Shown one piece after another: positions 29,939 through 41,775 of a stretch of DNA of 64,000 nt (position 1 is the first letter of the stretch; every line of letters begins with the position of its first letter). A program made the translations under genes and the position numbers. Below the pieces are notes generated by a model, which was not told where the DNA came from, made no database searches, and saw only the letters and a list, made by a program, of their open reading frames with translations. Source of the stretch: UBA7672 sp963718145 (lineage in GTDB: Bacteria; Pseudomonadota; Alphaproteobacteria; Caulobacterales; Hyphomonadaceae); contig CAVQYJ010000020.1 in NCBI GenBank assembly GCA_963718145.1, forward strand, positions 62,001-126,000, read 5' to 3'.

Positions 29939-29967
29939 TTGCGGGTTGGGTGGGATGGCTGTACAAG
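29939..29967 (+). promoter_or_regulatory. Candidate promoter for the tripartite transporter operon
   Basis: TTGCGG (29939-29944), a 17-base spacer and TACAAG (29962-29967) lie 35 bases before the first ATG of the transporter operon. The match to consensus is modest. Confidence 0.3.
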
Positions 29968-30002
29968 GGTAGAGTGCGGCCGGACTCGTGCCTGTGAAGA
30001 CG

Positions 30003-31020
30003 ATGAGCGCTCTTCGTGTCGGCGCGCGGACGCTGTCGCTCGTCCTGCTGCTGACGCTGCCTGGGTGGACACGGCGCAGGACGCGGGGCGCGCGGCCGCG
30101 CCGCCGACGGCGCCAGCGGCTATCGAACCTGACCTGATCGCGCCGGCGGCGCCGGGCGGCGGCTGGGATCAGCTCGCCCGCGAGATGCAGCGCGAGATCG
30201 ATCGGCAGCAGCTGGTCGCGATCGGTCCAGGTCGAGAACATCCCGGGCGCGGCCGGCACGATCGGCCTCGCGCAGCTCGATCAACGCCCGCCGCGGCGAC
30301 GGCCAGGCGCTGCTCGTCAACGGCCTCGTGATGCTCGGCGCGATCCTCTGGAACGAGTCGCCGGTGTCGATCGCGCAGGTGACGCCGATCGCGCGGCTGA
30401 CCGGCGAGTTCGAGATCGTCGCCGTTCCGGCGCGCTCGCCGCACCGCGACATGCAGAGCCTCGTGCGCGCGCTGCGTGAGAATCCGGCCGCCGTGTCGTG
30501 GGGCGGCGGATCGGCCGGCGGCACCGACCACATCCTCGCCGGCCTCATCGTCGCCGCCGCCGGCGTCGATCCGCGGCGGACGAACTACATCGCGTTCTCC
30601 GGCGGCGGCGAAGCCGTGACGGCGCTGCTCGGCGGACAGGTGACGGCCGGCATCAGCGGCTACAGCGAGTTCGCGCAGCACATCGAATCCGGCCGCCTGC
30701 GGGCGATCGGCATCTCCGCGCCCGGCGCGGCTGCCTGGGCTGCGAGCGGATCCCGACCATCGTCGAGCAGGGGCTCGACGTCGAGCTGGAGAACTGGCGC
30801 GCGGTGATGGCGCCACCCGGCCTCACGCGACGCGCAGACGGCAGGCGCTGACGGCGCTCGTCGATCGGATGGCGCACAGCGACGGCTGGCGCGCCACGCT
30901 GACGCGGCTCGGCTGGACCGATTCCTATCTGGCCGGCCCGGCGTTCGACGCGTTCCTCGACGCCGAGCGCGTGCGCATCGGCCGCATCGTCGTCGCGCCT
31001 GCGCGGCGTCGGCCGGCGAC
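30003..31020 (+). CDS. Tripartite tricarboxylate transporter substrate-binding protein (TctC/Bug type)
   Basis: ATG 30003 starts a signal sequence (RTLSLVLLLTLPGW). After a shift near 30060 come LIAPAAPGGGWDQLAREMQR, the usual ligand-binding N-lobe loop, then NIPGAAGTIGLAQLINARRG, NGLVMLGAILWNESPV and WGGGSAGGTDHILAGLIVAA. Later comes YSEFAQHIESGRLRAIGISA. The C-lobe ends GWTDSYLAGPAFDAFLDAER. About five one-base changes are present. It should capture a carboxylate in the periplasm for the TctAB permease encoded next. No stop codon separates it from the TctB-like part once insertions are removed; the boundary given is approximate. Confidence 0.8.
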
Positions 31021-31396
31021 ACGAACGCCGCGCGCGTCGGCGAGTGGGTGTTTCCCGTCGCTGGTGCTCGGCGGCTCGGCGCTGATGCTGATGCTGCTCG
31101 TGCTCGAGGCGGCGCGACGACGGCGCCGGGCAGCCGCGGCGCGCCAGCGGTCCCGTCGTGTCGCGTGACGGTCGGCCTCGTCGCCTTCGTCGTGCTGCTG
31201 AACCTCGCCGGGTTCGTCGTCGGCCGGCACGGTGCTGTTCGCCGTGCACCGCGTCGGCGTTCGGCAGCCGCCGCTGGCTGCGCGACGCGCTGGTCGGCCT
31301 CGCGCTCTGCGGCGCGGTTACGTCACGTTCACGTATGGGCTCGGCGTTCCGCTGCCCCCGGAGTTCATCGCGGCGCTTGACGCATGGAGACCCTGA
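31021..31396 (+). CDS. tctB: TctB-like small membrane subunit, apparently fused to the binding protein
   Basis: Removing three single-base insertions (about 31000, 31015 and 31060) makes the binding-protein frame run on through NAARVGEWVFPVLVLGGSAL into LMLMLLVLEAARRRRR, then VAFVVLLNLAGFVVG and WLRDALVGLALCGAVYVTFT, ending PPEFIAALDAWRP. These are the membrane helices of TctB, the small subunit of tripartite tricarboxylate transporters. Its TGA overlaps the TctA start by 13 bases. No start codon with a ribosome site is seen at the junction, so a natural TctC-TctB fusion is the simplest reading, but the local error rate means a lost stop/start cannot be excluded. Confidence 0.6.
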
Positions 31397-32899
31397 CCGC
31401 CCTCGCCGGCGGCTTCGCCGTCGCGCTGACGCCGCAGAACCTGCTGTGGGCGCTCGCCGGCGTCACGCTCGGCACGGCGATCGGCGTGCTGCCCGGCATC
31501 GGCCCGGCGCTGACCGTCGCGCTGCTGCTGCCGGTCACCTACTCGCTCGATCCGACGCCGGCGTTCATCATGTTCGCCGGCATCTACTACGGCGGCATGT
31601 ACGGCGGATCGACGACGTCGATCCTGCTGAACACGCCGGGCGAGAGCGCGTCGGTGATGACGGCGCGTCGAGGGCCACCTGATGGCGCGCGCCGGACGCG
31701 GCGGCGCGGCGCTGGCCACCGCCGCCATCGGATCGTTCGTCGCCGGCACGCTGGCCACGGCGGCGCTCACGGTCGCGCGCGCCGGTGCATGGTCGAGCTC
31801 GCGCTCGGCTTCGGACCGGCGGAGTACTTCGCGCTCGCCGTGCTGGCGTTCGTCGCGGTGTCCGCCGTGCTCGGCGAGTCGCGGCTGCGACGGCTTCGCC
31901 AGCCTGCTCTTCGGGCTCGCTGCTCGGCGTCATCGGCATCGACCCGCTCACCGGCGTGCCGCGGCTCACGTTCGGCATCCCGCAACTCCTCGACGGCATC
32001 GACGTCGTCGTCGTCGCCGTCGGGCTCTTCGCGGTCGGCGAAGTGCTGTACGCCGCGTCGCGCGCCATGCTCGATGACCGAGCGATCGTGCCGTCGCGCG
32101 GATCGCTCGTGGATGACGCGCGGAGGAGTGGGCGCGATCGTGGAAGCCGTGGCTGCGCGGCACGGCGATCGGATTCCCGCTCGGCGCGCTGCCGGCCGGC
32201 GGCGCGGAGATTCCGACGTTCCTCTCGTACGCGGTCGAGCGGCGCCTCGCGCGACACCCGGAGCGAGTTCGGCCACGGCGCCATCGAAGGCGTCGCCGGA
32301 CCCGAAGCCGCCAACAACGCCGCGGCCGCCGGCACGCTGGTGCCGCTGCTCACGCTCGGCCTGCCGACGACCGCGACCGCCGCGATTCTGCTGGCGGCAT
32401 TTCAGCAGTACGGACTCCAGCCCGGGCCGCTGCTGTTCCAGCACGAGCCGCGGCTGGTGTGGGGCCTCATCGCGAGCCTCTACGTCGGCAACGTGATGCT
32501 GCTCGTGCTCAACCTGCCGCTGGTCGGCGCTCTGGGTGCGGCTGCTCAGCGATCCCGCGGCCGGCGCTCTACGCGCGGCATTCTGATGCTCGCGAGCGCC
32601 GGCGCGTACAGCGTCAACCGCTCGGTGTTCGACGTCGGCCTGCTCTACGCGATTGGCGCGCGTCGGCTACCTGATGCGGCTGCCGCGACATTCCGCTGGC
32701 GCCCGGCGATCATCGGCCTGATCCTCGGGCCGATGGCCGAGCAGCAGCTGCGCCGCGCGCTGGCGATCGCCGAAGGATCGCCCGTGGTGCTCGTGACGCG
32801 GCCGTTCTCGCTGCCTTGCTCGCGCTCGCCGCCGTGCTGCTCATCGCGCCGCCGGTCCTCAGGCTCTGGAAGGTACGCTCGTCAACCCGAGGCCAATGA
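31384..32899 (+). CDS. tctA: Tripartite tricarboxylate transporter, large membrane subunit TctA
   Basis: The N-terminus reads METLTALAGGFAVALTPQNL, then GVLPGIGPALTVALLLPVTY (the conserved PGIGP loop) and GIYYGGMYGGSTTSILLNTP, the family signature. Later pieces are FGPAEYFALAVLAFVAVSAV, GIDPLTGVPRLTFGIPQLLD, then GVAGPEAANNAAAAGTLVPL, the second signature, and LGLPTTATAAILLAAFQQYG. After further shifts it ends SAGAYSVNRSVFDVGLLYAI and RLWKVRSSTRGQ. At least eight one-base changes occur, and most are extra G or C. Repaired length is about 505 residues, normal for TctA. It takes up a carboxylate (citrate-like) with the binding protein and TctB. Confidence 0.85.
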
Positions 32900-32994
32900 C
32901 TGGCGACCCGCGGTGAGCGTGCTAGGGTATGCAGGCGGGAAGCGGCGCTTCGATGAGACGAGGCAATGACCGCAATGAGGAGGCGACAAGGGCC

Positions 32995-33909
32995 ATGAGA
33001 CTGATCCGCGCCACGTCGACGGTTCGTGACGTGATCGTCCTGAGCGCAGCGGTTGCGGCGCTTCTGGCGACCAGGAGTGTCGGTGGTCAGCAGCCGACCG
33101 GCGAGCCGTTCACGACGGCCATCACCAAACTGAAAGACGGGCTGTATGTGATCCCCGGATACGACGGCGCTGCGACTGGCGGGAACGTCGCGGTTCGAGT
33201 CACCGGCGAAGGGGCCATCGTTGTCGACTCGAAGATTCCGCAGCTCTACGACGACATCGTCGCCAAGGTGAAGAGCGTGTCGGCGCAGCCGATTCGCTAT
33301 GTGCTGAACACCCACCAGCACGGCGATCACACCGGCAGCAACGCGCAATTCCTGAAGAGTGCCGACATCCTGATGCATCGCAACGCGCGGGCGAACATGG
33401 TCACGGAGCGGCTCGCCGGGCCCTGGGCGGATCGTCTACACCGATCAGCAGTCCGTGTTCCTCGGTAACGCCGAGGTCCAGATGCGGTATCTGGGGCGCG
33501 GGCACACGAACGGCGACTCGGTCGTCTACTTCCCCGATTTGAAGATGATTCACACCGGCGATCTGGTGGTCTGGGGGAAGCGATCGCAGGGGACGACGCT
33601 GACGCCGTTCATGGATTACCCGGCCGGGCACGGCAGCGGCAAGGAATGGATGGCGACGCTCGACAAGATGCTCGCGCTCGACTTCGATGCCGCCATTCCC
33701 GGGCACGGTCCGGTGCTCACGCGGGAGCAGGTGCGGCAGTTCCGCGACCGCATGCAGGCGATGAACGATCGCGTCGCGGCACACATCAGGAGCGGCGGGA
33801 CGAAGGCGGATCTCGAGCGGCGCGTGAAGCTCGACGATCTGGGGTGGCCGACGATGCCGGTGCGGCTTGCGATGGTCTGTTCGACGAGCTGTCGGCCTCG
33901 GCGCGCTGA
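32995..33909 (+). CDS. Secreted metallo-beta-lactamase-fold hydrolase, second copy
   Basis: ATG 32995 is preceded by GAGGAGG. A signal sequence ends near SVGGQQ. Then come the beta-strands VAVRVTGEGAIVVDSKIPQL and the zinc motif NTHQHGDHTG (His107, His109, Asp111, His112). After a shift near 33425 the frame reads LGRGHTNGDSVVYFPDLKMI and HTGDLVVW, then IPGHGPVLTREQVRQFRDRM. A second shift near 33870 gives the end DGLFDELSASAR. It is about 304 residues, with the same architecture as the gene at 240-1183 (NTHAHADHVGG, GPAHTNGD, PGHEEG). It lies 95 bases after tctA. Both could be lactone or ester hydrolases; the substrate is unknown. Confidence 0.8.
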
Positions 33910-33952
33910 TTCAACGATCGAGCACGCCGGGCCCGCATCGCGTTGCCGCAGG

Positions 33953-34357
33953 CTACTGGACCTCGAGCTGACCGGTCGCCTTCGCTCGCAGCAGCGACCA
34001 CGACAATCCGACGCCGAGCAACAGGCCGACGACGAGCAGGGAGACCCAGACGATGCCGGCGCCGGTGAGCGTCAGGAACTGCCGGTCCACCAGCAGCCAG
34101 ATGATGGCGGCGAACAACGCGATGCCGATGAGCAAACCGAACTTGCCCATCGCGATGAACGCCGTGCGCGCGGTCATCAGCCAGCCGATCAGCAGGATGA
34201 GCGCCGCGACCGCTTTCCCGGGCGTGACGCCGACCGGCGGCGCCGTGATCCAGTGCACGAAGGAGTAGCCGCTCGGGTTGAAGGTCGCGAGCACGAGCCC
34301 GACGGCGATCGCCATACGGAACAGCACCCCGGTGAACGACACGCCGACGTTGGCCAT
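33953..34357 (-). CDS. DUF6524 family four-helix membrane protein
   Basis: 134 residues, unbroken. It starts MANVGVSFTGVLFRMAIAVG and carries the family mark LVLATFNPSGYSFVHWITAP. Further helices are AVAALILLIGWLMTARTAFI, FGLLIGIALFAAIIWLL and WVSLLVVGLLLGVGLSWSLL. The short cytoplasmic tail ends LLRAKATGQLEVQ. The function of the family is unknown. It converges on the metallo-beta-lactamase-fold gene with 43 bases between. An in-frame extension exists upstream of 34357, but the ATG there gives the normal family start. Confidence 0.8.
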   Translation of the reverse strand: MANVGVSFTGVLFRMAIAVGLVLATFNPSGYSFVHWITAPPVGVTPGKAVAALILLIGWLMTARTAFIAMGKFGLLIGIALFAAIIWLLVDRQFLTLTGAGIVWVSLLVVGLLLGVGLSWSLLRAKATGQLEVQ

Positions 34358-34401
34358 GACCAGCGATTCTAACAGGCAGGCTCGGCCGTGGTGTCGCCCG
34401 G

Positions 34402-34758
34402 TCAGCTGCGGTAGATCGCCTGGAGATGCGTCGTCGCCAGGATCCGCCCGGCGCAGTCGACGCCGGCGTGGGCGCTGCAATACGAGAGAAACAACGCGAA
34501 GAGGTCAGCGCTGACTGTCGTCTCGAGTGTGATGCTGGAGTCCCCGGTGGCATGGGACATGAGCTCCGCAAATGCCAGGTCTCGAGAACCGGGGACGTTG
34601 TCGAACAGACATTGGACGCCGAAATCGGATGGAGTCTCGAGCAACCGGATGAGCATGAGGCGCGTGGCCGCCTCGGCCGCCGCGGCATCCGTGCCGAACG
34701 TGTCCGCCGCGAGGCGAATGAACTCCGAAATGCCGCCGCGCTGGACGTGTGTGACCAA
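34402..34758 (-). CDS. Hypothetical protein, about 118 residues
   Basis: The frame starts at TTG 34758 (LVTHVQRGGISEFIRLAAD) and may extend about 12 codons upstream (CVLLSRDISQ). It is Leu/Ala-rich and probably all-helical: AAEAATRLMLIRLLETP, FDNVPGSRDLAFAELMSHAT and SADLFALFLSYCSAHAGVD. There is no signal peptide or recognised motif. The upstream extension suggests that a longer protein lost its start through a base error. Composition looks like real coding sequence, but I cannot name a family. Confidence 0.45.
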   Translation of the reverse strand: MVTHVQRGGISEFIRLAADTFGTDAAAAEAATRLMLIRLLETPSDFGVQCLFDNVPGSRDLAFAELMSHATGDSSITLETTVSADLFALFLSYCSAHAGVDCAGRILATTHLQAIYRS

Positions 34759-34809
34759 TTGACTGATGTCCCTCGAAAGAAGGACACAGCCAGGGCGTCT
34801 GGAGTCACA

Positions 34810-35260
34810 TCACCCGCGGCTGGCCGGCCCGCCCGTGGTGGCCGGTGGCCTCGAACGGGCCAGTCGAGCGGCCTCGCACTGGGCCGCCTCGCACGCGATC
34901 GCTTCGCGCTCGAACGGGTTGTCGAAGTAGAAGTGTCGACCGCGGAGGCTGGCCCACACGCTGGCGAGAACGTAGGCCGGCAGGAAGGCCGGTCCCAGAT
35001 TCGTCCTGTCGCACGTGGACGCGCTCGTGTGCGCGCGTCGCGTCCAGTGCCAGCGCGTCGCGCCCGAGGACGACGTGCCCAAGCGTCAGCGCGCTGACGC
35101 CGCCCGGCACGAACGTCAGGTGCCTGAGAGCCCACGCGATTGCCGGACCGTGCGCCTCGACGACGCCGTTCACGACCGTCACTCGCACGCGCCGCGCACC
35201 GGCAGCGACCATGGCCAGGCCGAGCACCGTGGCCGGGGCCGCCCACACGTATCGGGTCAT
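34810..35260 (-). CDS. Small membrane-anchored protein with HExxH motif
   Basis: ATG 35260 begins with a hydrophobic anchor (YVWAAPATVLGLAMVAA). The domain shows LRHLTFVPGGVSALTLGHVV and then ATRAHERVHVRQ, where HERVH (about residues 78-82) fits the zinc-protease motif HExxH. A frame change near 35005 leads to LGPAFLPAYVLASVWASLRG and the conserved tail HFYFDNPFEREAIACEAAQ. Total is about 150 residues. The 'HERVHVRQYERWG..FLPAY' block is common in uncharacterised bacterial proteins. A metallopeptidase activity is possible, but a downstream third zinc ligand is not certain (Glu in NPFEREA is a candidate). Confidence 0.6.
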
Positions 35261-35545
35261 CCCAAGTCTATTGCGCGCGATCACAATCGCGCCGCGCCCC
35301 GCCGCGGTTGCGTAGGCAAAGTCCACGTATCCCGAGCTGCATGTGGAATGGCAAGCAATCGCGTCTGGCGTGGCCGCGTCCTCGACAATCTACGAACCGC
35401 GCTGTCCCGCACAGGGCGCGCTCTATCAGATCGTGCGGCGGGCCCCGACCCTGCCGTGTTACAGGCAGCGGATGTGGCTCTGGCGTCGTCAGACCGCAGC
35501 CACACGCGACCGGCGAACGGCTCTCGTCTTGCTCTCTTCCAGAGC

Positions 35546-36236
35546 ATGGGAATAGTACTCCGACTTCTGTGTGTCGCGATCGCTTGCGCCGTCGCCGCGC
35601 CCGTTACCGCGCAACCCGCCGCGGCTGAAGCAGACATCGCGACGCTGCTGGTCACCGTGCCAGCGACCGACGCCGTGCTCGTCGGCATGCGAGTTCAAGC
35701 GCTGGAGTCCGAGACTCCAGCGCAAGCGCTCACGCAGCCCGGTCAGACGGCCGGCTCGGGCGCGGCCAACCTCTGGGGACAGCTCGGCAAGCCTGATCCA
35801 GCCCCGCCGACGCCGCCGCACACGGGATTGCGGGCGCTGGCCAAGGCGTTCGGCAACGATCTCCGGCTTCTGCCATCGATCCAGAACTTGACGTGGGTGG
35901 GCATCGGCGTAGGCGCCGCGGCGGCGGTGCCCGCCGCGAGCGCCCCGATGGGAGCGGGGCCAACTCGTTCCCGTCCGGGCACGCCGCCGCGACGATGGCG
36001 TTTGCCACGATTCTCGAACGGCACTTCGGTGGCGCTACTACATCCCGGCCTACGCGTTCGCATCCTGTGTGGCGGTGTCTCGCGTCCACGACAACCGGCA
36101 CTACCTGAGCGACGTGGTGTTCGGGTCGGCAGTCGGAATCATCGCCGGTCGCACGGTCACGCGTCACGGACGGGAGTCGTTCCCGATTCAGGCGATGGCG
36201 GTGCCGGGCGGCGTCGCGGTGAGGTACGTGAGGTGA
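35546..36236 (+). pseudogene. PAP2 phosphatase missing its central part
   Basis: The N-terminus (GIVLRLLCVAIACAVAAPVT) is a signal. A pre-domain follows (TGLRALAKAFGNDLRLLPSI, NLTWVGIGVGAAAAV). Directly after this the sequence jumps to ERPDGSGANSFPSGHAAATM, the second PAP2 motif (PSGH), and then AVSRVHDNRHYLSDVVFGSA, the third (SR..HD..H..SD). In family members about 90-110 residues with two or three helices and the KxxxR part of motif 1 lie between the 'GIG.GAAAA' helix and the RPDGS segment; here they are absent (junction about 35930-35945) and the frames differ. It appears to be an internally deleted PAP2-like phosphatase, or an assembly collapse. It ends at TGA 36236. Confidence 0.65.
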
Positions 36237-36257
36237 CCGACGGCCGACAGGGGCTGA

Positions 36258-36288
36258 CCGGCATCGCTGCGGAAGCGTTGGATGCCGG
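36258..36288. terminator. Hairpin between convergent PAP2 and P-type ATPase remnants
   Basis: CCGGCATC (36258-36265) pairs perfectly with GATGCCGG (36281-36288), with a further short stem possible in the 15-base loop. There is no T tract. The position between two convergent genes fits a shared terminator. Confidence 0.45.
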
Positions 36289-36390
36289 CCACGCCATTCC
36301 GCGTCGTATTCGAACGTCGCGCCCTCCTTCGTATTGCGCGCGTGCGTCGACCGACGTCTGACCAGCTGCGGCACTCCGGCCATATCGACG

Positions 36391-37615
36391 TTAGACGAGG
36401 TGCGTAGGACGCGCCGCTCGAAGGGTCTTTTCGAGTTCCACGATCACCAGCGTCGCGACGGCAATCCCCAGGACGCGCAGCCACGCGAGCGCGTCGATAG
36501 GGGCGGTGTGCAGGAAGCGATTCATGAAAGGCACGTAGGTGAAGGCGACTTGCAGCAGTGCGGTGAAGCCGAGACCGGCCCACAGACGCGGGTTGCTGAA
36601 CCAGCCAATCGTGAAGATGCTGCGGCGCAGCGAGCGGCAGTTGATGAGATACGCAGCCGCGACCGCGACGACACATTCACCACGGCTGTCCGAGTCTGCG
36701 CGATGCTGGCGCCGGTGGACCGCTCGAAGAAGAAGACCCACTAGGCTGCGGGCAGGCCCTCAGGAATCACGCCGACCGCCAGCGCCACGCTGACCATGAG
36801 CATTTCGACCGCACGGCCGCCGCGCACGAGCACGCCAAAGGCGAACACGGCGGCGGCAAGCGTCAAGATGATCCAGAGCAGCAGGCCGCTGAAGCGGGCG
36901 ATCTTGCGCGTGAGGGGCGTGGTCAGGTCGACGGCCTCCGCGATCAAGAACGCCAGCCGTCCGGTCTCGGTACGGTCTCCCGTCGCCCACACCACGCCCG
37001 TGCCGCTGCCGTCGGTGACGAGCGAGCCGGCATAGGCCATGTTCGCGCGGTCTCCCAACAGGCTGTCGGCCTGCACTGGATCCGGTCGTTTGTCCGCCGG
37101 CGTCGACTCTCCTGTGAGCGCTGATTCGTCGATGCGCAGACTCTTGCTGTTCAGCAATCGGATGTCCGCCGGCACACGGTCCCCGCCAGTCAGCATGACG
37201 ATGTCGCCGGGCACGAGCTCGGTGCTGCTCACGCGGCGTATGGCACCGTCCCGCCGCACCACAGCATCGGCGACGACCATCTGCATGAGTGCTTCCAGTG
37301 CGGTGGCGGCCTTCGATTCCTGGAAGAAGCCAACCACCGCATTCGCCAGCACGACGATCAGGATGACTGTGGCGTCGACCCATTCCCCGAGGAGCCCGGT
37401 GACCAACGCAGCGGCGAGCAGCACCAGCACCAGCGGTGCGGTGAATTGCCGCAGCATGCGTTGCCAGCCCGGCGTCTCTGCGCGCGCGGTGACCTGGTTG
37501 GCACCGTACCGAACCAGTCGCGCGGCCGCCTCTTCCGAGCTGAGCCCGGTCTCCAGGCGCACGTCGGTCAGTCGCAGCGCCTCGTGAATGAGTAGCTGAT
37601 GAGCGGACTGTTCGT

Positions 37616-37619
<4 letters not shown>
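36391..37619 (-). pseudogene. Cation-transporting P-type ATPase lacking its catalytic core
   Basis: ATG 37619 opens an N-terminal cation-ATPase domain (EALRLTDVRLETGLSSEEAA; RYGANQVTARAETPGWQRML), helices 1-2, the actuator domain with IDESALTGESTPADK, and helices 3-4 ending SVALAVGVIPEGLPA. Here a TAG follows (36741-36743). The same frame goes on WVFFFERSTGASIAQTRTAV, which is the start of the last helices, and after one more shift continues YLINCRSLRRSIFTIGWF and VAFTYVPFMNRFLH to the end at 36391. The phosphorylation loop (DKTGT) and the whole nucleotide-binding domain, about 480 residues, are missing. It cannot pump ions. Its start overlaps the end of glgP. Confidence 0.75.
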
Positions 37620-40161
<2,542 letters not shown>

Positions 40162-40165
<4 letters not shown>

Positions 40166-40440
40166 CGCTGTCTCCCATCGCTGTCTCCGCCTGGCAAGGC
40201 ATAACGGCCCCGTGGCAGGCACCGCAGCCGGCCGGCAGCGACCAATACTTGCAGAAGACGCAGGCACCGGTCGATGTCCAAGCCCCACAGCCGGGCCGCC
40301 TGCGACACGGTCAGACACAACCCGGGCATCTCGCGGAACTCGGACAGGATCCGGGTGGCGAGCCGGGTGTCAGTGTCTTCGACCTCCGGACTGGAGACTT
40401 GTGGCGACCCTCGACGTGTGGACACTTGACGGATGCTCAT
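40162..40440 (-). CDS. Small winged-helix DNA-binding-like protein
   Basis: 92 residues, unbroken, with a strong ribosome site (AAAGGAGG) before ATG 40440. The core LATRILSEFREMPGLCLTVS, AARLWGLDIDRCLRLLQVLV and AAGRLRCLPRGRYAL reads as helix-turn-helix plus wing, as in small MarR/ArsR-like regulators. The stop overlaps the glgP start (ATGA, 40162-40165). Similar short proteins are found ahead of stress and energy genes in betaproteobacteria and Acidobacteria. It may control the glgP/ATPase operon in which it is first. Confidence 0.7.
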
Positions 40441-40598
40441 GGTGTTCCTCCTTTCACGTCCCGATGGTCAAAGTAGCGACGGATGAAGCATCGGTCCAAT
40501 AGATACTCAGTGACGGTGCAACAGTCATAAGCTATGGATAGCGTCACCGTTCACGAGTCGGCGCTGGACGGCTGATCGGCCGCCGCGGTGGCCCGTCG

Positions 40599-41663
40599 TC
40601 AGGGTTCGATGACGGTGGTCGTCAGGGGCACGACCGTGCCGCCGCGCCACACCCGCATCGTGACGGTGTCGCCAGGCTTGACCTTGTCGAGGGCGGCCAG
40701 CACTCCGCTCATGAACCCCTCCGTGGCGGCGACCGGCGAGCCCAGGAAGTCGAGGACGATGTCGCCGCCGAGCAGCAGTTGCACGTCCGCGACGATGAAC
40801 GGCAGCGAGCCCCCGCGCAGACCGAGCCGCGCGGCCAGCGACCCGGTCGCCACGGATTGCACGAGCAGACCGGCCGACTGGGGCAGATGGAACGCTGCGG
40901 CCATCGGGCCTTCGAGCATGAAGGACTCGACGCCAAGCCACGTGGGCCGCTCGTCGAGCATCAGCCGCCTGACCACGTTGCCGGTGACCGAGGAACTCGG
41001 GCCACCGGTCGCGCCTTCCTTGCCGAGCACGTGGGTAACGATGCCCACCACCTGGCCGTCCAGGTCGAAGAGAGGGCCGCCCGAGCTCCCCTCGAAGACG
41101 TCGAGGTCGGTCTGAAACACTTCGAGGGCGACGGCGTCTTCGTAGACCTTGGGGGCTCACGCCGTGCGCTGATCCAGCCGACGGACCGCGAATGGTGTGC
41201 GCCGTAGGGCGCGCCGACCGTGAAGATCTGGTCGCCCGCGTCGAGCAGATCCGAGTTGCCGAAGGTGGCCACCGCCGCGGTGGGCGGCACGCGCTCGAGT
41301 TGCAGCAGGGCAATGTCGGCGAATGGCGCCACGGCGATGACAGTGGCGGCAATCGGCGCGCCGTCCAGGAAGTGCACTTGAATGGTCGGGTCGGCCTTCA
41401 CCACGTGGGCGGCCGTCACGACCTTCCCGTCGGCGGAGACGAGCACACCCGATCCCAGCCCCTCTTCCGGCGGCGCCACGGCGGCGCCATTACCGCCAGG
41501 TGCCGGAGCGGTCGACGTCGGTACGGATCACCACGACCGAGGCAGTGACGCGGCGAAACACCTCCTTGAGCGAGAGCGGTTGTGCGCTGACCGTGCTGGC
41601 CGTCATGGCCAACGCGCACCAGACGGCGATCCCGACGGCGACGACGACGGGTGAACGGGGCAT
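40599..41663 (-). CDS. HtrA/DegP-like serine protease with PDZ domain
   Basis: The signal is VVVAVGIAVWCALAMTASTV. The trypsin-like domain shows GSGVLVSADGKVVTAAHVVK (His), VAPFADIALLQLERVP (Asp) and DLDVFEGSSGGPLFDLDG (Ser in GSSGGP), so the triad is complete. A PDZ domain follows (PQSAGLLVQSVATGSLAARL; LLLGGDIVLDFLGSPVAATE), ending TVVPLTTTVIEP. Two frame changes occur near 41490 and 41150. Length is about 353 residues. ATG 41663 has GGAG six bases upstream; an earlier ATG (41675) has none. It is a periplasmic quality-control protease and fits with the neighbouring stress genes. Confidence 0.85.
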
Positions 41664-41775
41664 GCGAATCTCCATTACGGAAGGCGAGCGGTGTGTGCAT
41701 CGGCCCCGGACGTGGTAGCAATCACGGGGAAGGTCGTGGGACAGCCGGCGAGCGCGCGGACGAGTGACGCACTGC

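Noticed and set aside
34402..34758. Receiver-domain reading of the LLSRDISQ segment
   Set aside because: The phospho-acceptor Asp surroundings and later receiver motifs are missing.
36741..36743. TAG in the ATPase read as a recoded amino acid
   Set aside because: The conserved domains expected after PEGLPA are absent, so read-through would not restore an enzyme.
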